From positions 1 through 7,185 of the forward strand of contig CALALV010000087.1 of NCBI GenBank assembly GCA_937925605.1: a stretch of DNA of 7,185 bases, read 5' to 3'. The stretch comes from an uncultured Woeseia sp. (GTDB taxonomy: Bacteria; Pseudomonadota; Gammaproteobacteria; Steroidobacterales; Woeseiaceae). The translations under genes and the position numbers were made by a program. The notes under the pieces were generated by a model. It saw nothing but the letters and a program-made list of their open reading frames with translations, was not told the DNA's origin and did not search any database. Of this stretch, positions 1 through 4,769 are shown in pieces. Each line of letters starts with the position of its first letter. The first letter of the stretch is position 1.

Positions 1-54
1 GAACAAGTGGCCGGCTTCAGCTGGAACAGGTGGCCGGAATCAGTGGAATACGCA
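1..54. mobile_element. Terminal end of an IS21-family-like insertion sequence (partial)
   Basis: Two near-copies of a roughly 22-base unit sit in tandem at 7-28 and 30-50. Each begins GTGGCCGG and closes with TGGAA plus a few bases. Positions 1-6 (GAACAA) look like the tail of a third copy. The block stops at CGCA (51-54), and ordinary VOC coding sequence starts directly after it. IS21-family elements are known for multiple terminal repeats inside each end and for tips reading TG...CA; read on the minus strand this tip begins TGCGTATTCC. Only this outer end is in the window, so the transposase (istA) and helper ATPase (istB) genes, the other end and the target duplication cannot be seen. The family call rests on recognising the repeat style and wording, not on a transposase. 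Confidence 0.7.
7..50 (+). repeat. Tandem terminal repeats of the IS element
   Basis: Copy 1 occupies 7-28 and copy 2 occupies 30-50, a period of 23 bases. The copies share GTGGCCGG, then CTTCAGC versus AATCAG, then TGGAA. In IS21-type elements such repeats are binding sites for the transposase. Copy 2 is the outermost, lying next to the CGCA tip. Confidence 0.7.
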
Positions 55-279
55 CGCGACACCAAGTGGTTCGCGCCGAGTGACGCGTCTTTCATGATCA
101 ACTACCGGGTCGACGACCTCGATGCCCTGCTCGCGAATCTGCAAAAGGCCGGCGTCGAGGTTCTGCAGGGCCCGGAATCGCACGAGAACGGCAAGTTCGC
201 ATGGATCGCCGACCCGGAGGGCAACAAGGTCGAGCTGTGGCAGCCGATGCCCTGGGACGAGAAAAACAAGGGCGAATGA
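55..279 (+). pseudogene. VOC-family (glyoxalase/bleomycin-resistance fold) protein, 5' end lost to IS insertion
   Basis: About 74 residues of a VOC-superfamily protein remain, starting at RDTKWFAPSD and ending at TGA 277-279. Typical features are a beta strand FMINYRV, a helix DLDALLANLQKAGVEV, then GKFAWIADPEGNKVELWQP, where the Glu of VELW is the usual metal-binding position of the second beta-alpha-beta-beta-beta module. Family members are normally about 120-130 residues, so the first module is missing. The break coincides with the IS tip at 54. The frame remains open upstream through the IS repeats to a GTG at 7, so a chimeric 90-residue product is possible, but it would lack half of the metal site and is unlikely to be a working enzyme. 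VOC members include lyases, dioxygenases and resistance proteins; the substrate cannot be told from this remnant. Confidence 0.75.
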
Positions 280-308
280 GGTCGCCGCGGTGCTTCGCGC
301 CGGCGTCG

Positions 309-338
309 TCGGCACGGATCGGCAGCGTGGGTTAGTAT
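309..338 (+). promoter_or_regulatory. Possible sigma70-type promoter for the membrane protein gene
   Basis: TCGGCA (309-314; 4 of 6 to TTGACA) and TAGTAT (333-338; 4 of 6 to TATAAT) are separated by 18 bases. This is the most AT-rich spot in the gap between the VOC remnant and the next gene. Transcription would begin near 345, giving a leader of about 35 bases to the ATG at 380. It was found by eye and matches of this quality occur by chance. Confidence 0.3.
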
Positions 339-379
339 CCGGAGAAGATTTCCGGGCACGCCGCTCGATGGGGACCACG

Positions 380-958
380 ATGCAGGGACAAGCCGACACC
401 CGTACGCCGCGAGCCGGCATCAGCTGGCGCCCCGTTGCCTGGGGCGTCGCCGCGCTGCTGCTGATGCTGCCGCTCGTGGCCATGCAGTTCACTGACGAGG
501 TCGCCTGGACCGCGTCCGACTTCGCCGTGTTCGCAGCCATGCTCGCGTTCGCGCTCGGCGGCTTCGAGCTCGCGACACGGATCGGCGGCGAGCAGCGCTA
601 CCGCGTCGCCGCCGCGCTGGGTCTCGGCGCCGCGTTCCTGCTGTTCTGGGTCAACGGCGCCGTCGGCATCATCGGCGGCGAGAACAACCCGGCCAATCTC
701 GGGTACATGGCCGTGCTGCTGGTCGCCATCGGCGGCGCGCTGCTGGCGCGCGGACGGCCCGGCGGCCTGGCCGTGGCCATGGGCGCGGCGGCGCTGCTGC
801 AATTGCTCGTGCCGCTGGCGGCCATCGTCAGCGGCGGCTTGCCGGACGAGCGCGCAATGCAGCTCGACGTCGTCTGGCTCACGGCGTTTTTCGTCGCACT
901 GTGGCTGGTCGCCGCCTGGTTGTTCCGGCAGTGCGCCACGTCCGCACCACGATCCTGA
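380..958 (+). CDS. Multi-pass integral membrane protein of unknown function
   Basis: A 192-residue, strongly hydrophobic protein with about six membrane segments, near residues 18-36, 47-66, 75-97, 107-123, 128-150 and 165-185. Polar landmarks are WTASDFAVF before the second helix and GIIGGENNPANLGYM before the fourth. I recall similar wording (SDF and ENPAN-like motifs) from uncharacterised membrane proteins in several phyla, but no function is known to me. The ATG at 380 is preferred because GGGGA (370-374) lies 5 bases upstream; an ATG at 368 in the same frame would add four residues and has no close ribosome binding site. The gene stands alone between the VOC remnant and the DUF1330 gene. 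No catalytic or transport motif is visible. Confidence 0.85.
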   Translation: MQGQADTRTPRAGISWRPVAWGVAALLLMLPLVAMQFTDEVAWTASDFAVFAAMLAFALGGFELATRIGGEQRYRVAAALGLGAAFLLFWVNGAVGIIGGENNPANLGYMAVLLVAIGGALLARGRPGGLAVAMGAAALLQLLVPLAAIVSGGLPDERAMQLDVVWLTAFFVALWLVAAWLFRQCATSAPRS

Positions 959-1011
959 CAGCCCCCGGTCACCGCGCCGGCCGGCCCCGATTCCGAGGAG
1001 ACGCGACCGAA

Positions 1012-1110
1012 GTCGACCCGGCCGTCATCGATCGGGGCGCGGAGCTGGCGCTCGAGTCCTATGCCGCCGGTTATGCGCAGATGCTGCAGGCGTCGGAGTT
1101 CACGAACTAG
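1012..1110 (+). pseudogene. Orphan coding-like tail, possible 3' remnant of a lost gene
   Basis: The frame ending at TAG 1108-1110 reads VDPAVIDRGAELALESYAAG and continues YAQMLQASEFTN. This composition looks like a real amphipathic C-terminal helix, and about 28 of 32 codons end in G or C, as in the surrounding genes. No start codon lies at a sensible distance from the GAGGAG at 995-1000; the only in-frame start upstream is a GTG at 901 inside the preceding membrane protein gene, in a different frame from that gene. I do not recognise the family. It may be the end of a deleted gene or chance coding-like sequence. Confidence 0.25.
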
Positions 1111-1167
1111 CACGGAGCCGCGCTCTGTTATCCTCGCGGCTGACCCGTCGAGACACGCGAGGCCGCC

Positions 1168-1587
1168 ATGCCACGTCACGTCGATCCCGAGCGCGAGCAG
1201 TTCGAGGCCTTCAAGGCGCTGCCGCGCGACCGGCCGATCATGATGCTGAACCTGCTGCGCTTTCGCGAGCACGCGGCCTACGAAGACGGGCGCACGGCGA
1301 GCGGCGCGGAAGCCTACGCGGCCTACGGCCGCGACAGCGCGCCGGTATTCCGGCGGGTCGGCGGCGAGATCGTCTGGCGCGGCATGCCGGAGGTCACGCT
1401 GATCGGGCCCGCGGACGAGCACTGGGACCTCGCGTTCGTCGCGCGCTACCCGACCGCCGGCGCGTTCCTCGAGATGGTCACGGATCCCGCGTACCGCGAA
1501 GCCGTCCGGCACCGGCAGGCCGCCGTCCTCGACAGCCGCCTCGTGCGCCTCGCAGCGGATTCGTCGGGTGACGGCTTTGCCGGCTGA
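1168..1587 (+). CDS. DUF1330 domain protein (dimeric alpha-beta barrel fold)
   Basis: A 139-residue soluble protein. The core is PIMMLNLLRFRE (residues 23-34), then a SGAEAYAAYGRDSAPVFRRVGGEIVWRG-like helix and strand (45-72), VTLIGP (76-81), WDLAFVARYPTAGAFLEMV (86-104) and DPAYREAVRHRQAAVLDSRLVRL (106-128). This order of strands, the R-Y-P and the YREAVRHR-A helix are hallmarks of DUF1330, a ferredoxin-like family of the dimeric alpha-beta barrel group. Biochemical roles in the family are mostly unknown. The ATG at 1168 is well supported, with GAGG at 1159-1162 placed 5 bases upstream. The next gene begins about 160 bases later, so it is probably transcribed alone or is the last gene of its unit. 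Confidence 0.9.
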   Translation: MPRHVDPEREQFEAFKALPRDRPIMMLNLLRFREHAAYEDGRTASGAEAYAAYGRDSAPVFRRVGGEIVWRGMPEVTLIGPADEHWDLAFVARYPTAGAFLEMVTDPAYREAVRHRQAAVLDSRLVRLAADSSGDGFAG

Positions 1588-1748
1588 ACCGCCTGCGTCG
1601 TGCCGCCGTTCGGCACCTGCAGGCTTCGACGCTCCCGCGCCCACGTCAGCGCGTACACCGAGCGCGACAATCGGGTGTGCGCTGCCAGGTCGTCGGCAGG
1701 ACCCGGCATCGTGCTGACGCCGTACGGCAGACGGCCGATGCCCCGCTG

Positions 1749-2282
1749 ATGCGCCGGGGTCGTCGTCAGCGGCCGGGAGGAATCGGCGTCACGACGCCGA
1801 TAGCCGTCGTGCTGCTGCTGCTGTTCGTGTTCCTGTCGGTGGCCTGGTTCTACCTGGCGCCCGCGCGCGATGCCGACAGCGGCGAGGACGAGATCCTCGC
1901 GGAACTCGACCGGCAGCAGTCGCTGTGGGTTCTGCGCCGGCCGCCGGCCTTCGAGTACCGCGTGCTGCGCCGCTGCGACTGCCCGCGAACCATCACTGAA
2001 CCCTATGTCGTCCGGGTCGAGCCGGGCCGCCGCAGTGCGCGCTTCCGCGACCCGCTGGTCGTCGCCGGCGAGGAACTGGACGAACCGCCCGAGCCGTTGT
2101 CGATCGACGACCTGTTCGCACGCACGCGCGCGGAACTGGCGGCCGGCCGGCGCGTCGAGGTCGAATACGACGCGCGCTATGCCTATCCCGCGCGCCTGCG
2201 CTTCGCGGCCGGCGCCGGCGTGCCGGCGCTGGACGTCGACGTGCGCGATTTCCGCGTCCTCGACGAGGCGGCGCGGCGATGA
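1749..2282 (+). CDS. DUF6174-like membrane-anchored protein with a CxC motif
   Basis: A protein of about 177 residues with an arginine-rich N-terminus, one membrane helix (about residues 17-37) and a domain presumably outside the cytoplasm. The domain reads LWVLRRPPAFEYRVLRRCDC (residues 59-78; Cys76 and Cys78), then a strand-rich part, then LSIDDLFARTRAELAAGRRV and VEYDARYAYPARLRF. W-P-x-x-YxYRV followed by CxCP, a SIDDLFxR helix and YDxxxxYP are what I associate with DUF6174, often found on lipoproteins or secreted proteins; function is unknown. The start is uncertain. ATG 1749 lacks a good ribosome binding site. GGGAGGAA at 1775-1782 is an excellent one but has no standard start after it until GTG 1809, which would fall inside the membrane helix. 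The stop overlaps the next start as ATGA. Confidence 0.75.
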   Translation: MRRGRRQRPGGIGVTTPIAVVLLLLFVFLSVAWFYLAPARDADSGEDEILAELDRQQSLWVLRRPPAFEYRVLRRCDCPRTITEPYVVRVEPGRRSARFRDPLVVAGEELDEPPEPLSIDDLFARTRAELAAGRRVEVEYDARYAYPARLRFAAGAGVPALDVDVRDFRVLDEAARR

Positions 2283-2584
2283 CGCGGCACCGGCCGGCGA
2301 TCCTGCGCGCGGCGGCGCTCGGTACGGGCATCGGCGCGCTGGTGGCGACGCTGGCCGCGCTGCGCGACTGGTGGCTGAACCCAGCGGGATTGTTCCACGG
2401 CCCCGCGGGCACCGACTGGTCGATCGTGTTCGATACCTGGTGGAGCTGGTTCCTGCCGGTCGCCGCGCCCGTCGTCGCCGTGCTCGTGCCGGTCGCGTGG
2501 CTGCTCGGCCGCCGCCGGCTTGCGCGCGCCGCGCCGCCGCCAGATACTGGCGACCCGGTGCAACGAGGGGACAAGGATGGGTGA
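2279..2584 (+). CDS. Small two-helix membrane protein, unknown function
   Basis: A 101-residue protein with membrane helices near residues 8-28 and 55-76. They are joined by a tryptophan-rich loop containing RDWWLNPAGLFH (29-40) and a TDWSIVFDTWWSWFLP-like segment (45-60). Its ATG shares ATGA with the stop of the DUF6174-like gene, and its own 3' end overlaps the next start by 8 bases, so translation of the three genes is probably coupled. The hydrophilic C-terminal tail (about residues 78-101) is Arg/Ala/Pro-rich and coincides with the next gene's ribosome binding region. I do not recognise a family. The Trp-rich loop could lie at the membrane interface, but that is a guess. Confidence 0.7.
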   Translation: MTRHRPAILRAAALGTGIGALVATLAALRDWWLNPAGLFHGPAGTDWSIVFDTWWSWFLPVAAPVVAVLVPVAWLLGRRRLARAAPPPDTGDPVQRGDKDG

Positions 2585-3056
2585 AGAGGAGCGCTTCGAC
2601 CTGCTGCGCATCGCCGTCATGGTGTGCGCGCTGACCAGCCTCGTGCTCATCTGCGGCTACTTCGTCGTCACGGCATTCGAGGCCGGCAGTTCGGCCGGCA
2701 TGCGCAGCGTCGCGGGCATCCTGCTGCCGTTCGTCGTCGGTGGCTTCCTCGTCGTGTTCCGGCGCGAATTGCTGACGCGGGTCGCGACCATTCCGGCCGC
2801 GCTGGCGTTCCTGCTGGCCGCCGGATTCGGGGTCGCGGTCATGCTGCTGATCGAGAACCTCGAGCTGTTCCGGCAGGCGCCAATCGCCGAGCTGATCGTC
2901 GCGACCGGTCTCTCGCTGTTCACGTACACGCCCGGCGCGGTCGTCGCGAGCGGCGACTCGGCTGCGCGCCGCGACGTCTGGATGGCTTATTACTTCGGCA
3001 CCGTCAGCGGCATGCTGGGCTACGTCGTGCTGCTGGGCCTGCCGTTCGGCGACTGA
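2577..3056 (+). CDS. Five-helix membrane protein, unknown function
   Basis: A 159-residue protein starting MGEEERFDLLRIAVM, with hydrophobic segments near residues 9-33, 42-62, 68-93, 103-122 and 137-157. Polar spots include FRRELL after the second helix, IENLELF after the third and FTYTPGAVVASGD at the fourth. The ATG at 2577 is supported by GAGGGGAC at 2565-2572 and AAGG directly before it. The gene overlaps the upstream two-helix gene by 8 bases. The negatively charged N-terminus and the RREL loop after the second helix suggest a cytoplasmic N-terminus, though the topology is not settled. I do not recognise the family; it could be a partner subunit of its upstream neighbours. Confidence 0.8.
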   Translation: MGEEERFDLLRIAVMVCALTSLVLICGYFVVTAFEAGSSAGMRSVAGILLPFVVGGFLVVFRRELLTRVATIPAALAFLLAAGFGVAVMLLIENLELFRQAPIAELIVATGLSLFTYTPGAVVASGDSAARRDVWMAYYFGTVSGMLGYVVLLGLPFGD

Positions 3057-3066
3057 GGCGGGCGCG

Positions 3067-3387
3067 CTGGACGCGCTGCATTCCCTGCTTCTCCTGGTGG
3101 CGCTCGCAGCAGGCGCGCTGGGCGTCTTCATGCGCGCGGCGCTGGCCCTGCGCCGGGGCGGCGGCGGGTTGACGCTTGCGCCCGGCGCGGTGGCGCTCGC
3201 GTCCGGCACGCTTTCCGCGGTCGTGCACCGGCTTCACGGTCATGCCGGGAGCTCGGCGGAGCCGATGACGGCCGGCGAGTTCGTCGTCAACCACCCGGCG
3301 TACGGGCTCGTGCTGCTGTTTGCCGTCGTGGCCCTGCTGCCCGCGGGGCGGGGCGGCCGCGGCGACGGGTCGACCGGCGGGCGCTGA
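3067..3387 (+). CDS. Small membrane protein, probable CTG or GTG start
   Basis: A protein of about 106 residues if it starts at CTG 3067, or 96 from GTG 3097. The CTG start gives MDALHSLLLLVALAAGALGV, a complete N-terminal hydrophobic helix, and GAGG (3055-3058) lies 8 bases upstream. The GTG start has no ribosome binding site and would cut into that helix. After the helix come a Gly/Ala-rich stretch, then VVHRLHGHAG, then AGEFVVNHPAYGLVLLFAVV, where the second membrane helix begins (about residues 78-95), and a short glycine-rich tail. The gene follows the five-helix gene by 10 bases. Third codon positions are strongly G/C. The function is unknown and I do not recognise the family. Confidence 0.6.
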   Translation: MDALHSLLLLVALAAGALGVFMRAALALRRGGGGLTLAPGAVALASGTLSAVVHRLHGHAGSSAEPMTAGEFVVNHPAYGLVLLFAVVALLPAGRGGRGDGSTGGR

Positions 3388-3399
3388 GTCGGGCAGAAT
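3370..3399 (+). promoter_or_regulatory. Weak possible promoter before the zinc-ribbon gene
   Basis: TCGACC (3370-3375) and CAGAAT (3394-3399) are 18 bases apart, each matching 4 of 6 consensus positions. They overlap the end of the preceding gene. CAGAAT sits in a short AT-rich island, and a GGGGG run before the ATG at 3426 may serve as ribosome binding site. Chance agreement is quite possible. Confidence 0.2.
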
Positions 3400-3425
3400 C
3401 GGGAGCTGCACCGCCGGGGGCGCGC

Positions 3426-3755
3426 ATGTCCGAGTTCACCGTCATCGTCGTGATCGTGCTGCTGGTACTCGGCGGCATCGCGGTCGGCGTCGGCGTCGTG
3501 CGCGCGCTGGGCCGCGGCACGGAAGCGCTGCCGCCGCTGACCGGCGACGGCAACGGCCACTTCGAACTCGTCGGCAAGCCCGTGGTCTGTCAACACTGTG
3601 GCCGGCAAGAGTTCCGTGCACGGCGCGTGCTGCTGAACACTTGGCTCATGTCGCTGCTGCGCTTCGACTGGCTGGACTCGAACGCGACGCTGCTGTCATG
3701 CCGCCACTGCGGCGCGCTTCACTGGTTCACGCAGCCGGTCGACGAGAGGCGCTGA
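3426..3755 (+). CDS. Membrane-anchored zinc-ribbon protein
   Basis: A 109-residue protein with one N-terminal membrane helix (about residues 4-25) and a soluble C-terminal zinc ribbon. The ribbon has two CxxC knuckles, VVCQHCGRQEF (Cys55, Cys58) and LLSCRHCGALHWF (Cys92, Cys95), which should bind one zinc ion. Between them lies RRVLLNTWLMSLLRFDWLDSNATL (residues 66-89), a conserved-looking insert with an amphipathic helix. I recall small bacterial proteins with this pattern (CxxCG, LNT, F-DWL, A-L-C-xCG), annotated only as zinc-ribbon or hypothetical. It might bind protein or nucleic acid near the membrane; nothing here decides. The start at ATG 3426 follows a G-rich run. The next gene starts 31 bases after its stop. 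Confidence 0.8.
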   Translation: MSEFTVIVVIVLLVLGGIAVGVGVVRALGRGTEALPPLTGDGNGHFELVGKPVVCQHCGRQEFRARRVLLNTWLMSLLRFDWLDSNATLLSCRHCGALHWFTQPVDERR

Positions 3756-3786
3756 GCGCCGTCAACGCACGAATCCCGGAGTACCC

Positions 3787-4053
3787 ATGGAAACCATGCA
3801 GGAAGAACCGCAGCTGCCCGGCGACGTCGTCGCCGCGATCGAGGCCGGCCGAAAGATCGACGCGATCAGGCTGCTGCGCGAGGCGGAAGGCCTGGACCTC
3901 GCCGAGGCCAAGCGGCTCGTGGACCTGTACGCCGCGAAGAACCCGAACCTGCTGACCGGCAGCGAGCTGAAAGACGAGGGCAGCGGCGGCAAGCTCTTGT
4001 TCGCGGTGGCCGTCGTCATCGGCAGCTGGCTCATCTGGCGCTACCTGGGCTGA
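3787..4053 (+). CDS. Tail-anchored protein with ribosomal L7/L12 C-terminal-like helix motif
   Basis: An 88-residue protein. Residues 12-48 form the motif DVVAAIEAGRKIDAIRLLRE followed by AEGLDLAEAKRLVDLY. This closely resembles the helix-turn-helix of the ribosomal protein L7/L12 C-terminal domain (I-x-x-V/L-R-x-x-x-G-L-x-L-x-E-A-K-x-L-V), but it lacks the rest of that domain and the L7/L12 dimerisation region. A charged linker (52-68) leads to one membrane helix (69-84) close to the C-terminus, so the motif should face the cytoplasm. GGAG at 3778-3781 lies 5 bases before the ATG at 3787. Similar short proteins are annotated as L7/L12-like or hypothetical in many bacteria; their role is unknown, and they are not expected to be ribosomal stalk proteins. 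The HD-domain gene follows after only 4 bases. Confidence 0.85.
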   Translation: METMQEEPQLPGDVVAAIEAGRKIDAIRLLREAEGLDLAEAKRLVDLYAAKNPNLLTGSELKDEGSGGKLLFAVAVVIGSWLIWRYLG

Positions 4054-4057
4054 GCGC

Positions 4058-4642
4058 ATGGACACGACGGAACTGCGCGGCGCGCTCGACTTCCTGCGCG
4101 GCGCGGAACAGCTCAAGAACACGATCCGCCACTGCTACACGTCGGAGGGCCGCTCGGAGAGCGTCGCCGAGCACAGCTGGCGGCTGTGCCTGATGGCGCT
4201 CGTGTTCGAGGAGCATTTCCCGGACGTCGACTTCGCGCGGCTGGTCAAGATCTGCCTGATCCACGACCTCGGCGAGGCGATCGGCGGCGACATCCCGGCG
4301 CCGCAGAAGGCGGGCATGCCGGATCGCGCGGCAATCGAGCGGCGCGACCTGCTCGAGCTGCTCCGTCCGCTGCCGGCAGGCCTGCGCGACGAGATCACGG
4401 CGCTCTGGGACGAGTACGAACGCGCGGAATCGCCCGAGGCGCGCCTCGCGAAGGGCCTCGACAAGCTCGAGACGATCCTGCAGCACATCCAGGGCAAGAA
4501 CCCGGCCGATTTCGACTACCGCTACAACCTGGATTACGGCCGCGACTACACCGCGGCGGATCCGCTGGTCGCGGCGCTGCGCGAGATTCTCGACGAGGAA
4601 ACCGAGCGGCGTGCGCGCGAGTCGGAGGCCGCGCGTGGCTGA
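4058..4642 (+). CDS. HD-domain 5'-deoxynucleotidase, YfbR/HDDC2 type
   Basis: A 194-residue cytoplasmic protein. The HD metal-binding set is complete: SVAEHSWR (His39), IHDLGEA (His69, Asp70, with Glu73), GGDIPAP (Asp78) and KGLDKLETILQH (Asp135). These match in order and spacing the residues known in E. coli YfbR (His33, His68-Asp69, Glu72, Asp77, Asp137). LKNTIRHCYTSEGRSESVAEH before the first His is also typical of the HDDC2 branch, where the Arg helps select the substrate. Members remove phosphate from deoxynucleoside 5'-monophosphates with a divalent metal, feeding salvage or trimming dNMP pools. The length is normal. The start at ATG 4058 is only 4 bases after the L7/L12-like gene, with a weak ribosome binding site, so coupling is likely. 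A defence role is known for some HD nucleotidases, but nothing here suggests one. Confidence 0.92.
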   Translation: MDTTELRGALDFLRGAEQLKNTIRHCYTSEGRSESVAEHSWRLCLMALVFEEHFPDVDFARLVKICLIHDLGEAIGGDIPAPQKAGMPDRAAIERRDLLELLRPLPAGLRDEITALWDEYERAESPEARLAKGLDKLETILQHIQGKNPADFDYRYNLDYGRDYTAADPLVAALREILDEETERRARESEAARG

Positions 4643-4769
4643 GCTGCCGGGCGGTGGCCGCTGGAACGGCCTGCGCGCGCAGCCCGCAGGCGGCCCGGCC
4701 CCGGGCAGACGTGCAGGTCGGGTTTGCTGCGCGGAATCCGCGCGCGCGGCCGGCTGTCCCGCCTGGTGA
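4635..4769 (+). CDS. Possible 44-residue bridging mini-ORF
   Basis: A short open frame starts at GTG 4635, inside the last codons of the HD gene (8-base overlap). It ends at TGA 4767-4769, whose final A is the A of the downstream ATG at 4769. GGAGG at 4624-4628 sits 6 bases before the GTG, which is an ideal ribosome binding site. The product begins MAELPGGGRWNGLRAQP, is Gly/Pro/Arg-rich and contains a Cys-Cys pair and a third Cys near its end (VCCAESARAAGCPAW). There is no membrane helix or known motif. About three quarters of its codons end in G/C, less than its neighbours. It may exist mainly to carry ribosomes from the nucleotidase gene to the methyltransferase gene, or it may not be a gene at all. 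Confidence 0.3.
   Translation: MAELPGGGRWNGLRAQPAGGPAPGRRAGRVCCAESARAAGCPAW

Noticed and set aside
276..335. 19-codon frame starting at the VOC stop (ATGA overlap)
   Set aside because: It has no hydrophobic or conserved pattern and no ribosome binding site, and the following gene has its own signals.
1446..3209. Very long open frame on the minus strand (587 codons)
   Set aside because: It runs antisense to several genes with clear family matches. Its product is Arg/Gln/Ala-rich and low-complexity, as expected for the mirror frame of GC-rich codons. Only the part over the 1600-1760 gap was kept as a remark.
4058..4642. HD nucleotidase as part of an anti-phage nucleotide-depletion system
   Set aside because: Its residues match the housekeeping YfbR/HDDC2 type, and no deaminase, sensor, integrase or other defence gene is adjacent.
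4654..4667. GTGGCC followed by GCTGGAAC, resembling the IS terminal repeat at 7-28 with 7 bases missing
   Set aside because: The match is short, there is no second copy or CA tip nearby, and the region is explained by the mini-ORF and gene spacing. It is probably coincidence.
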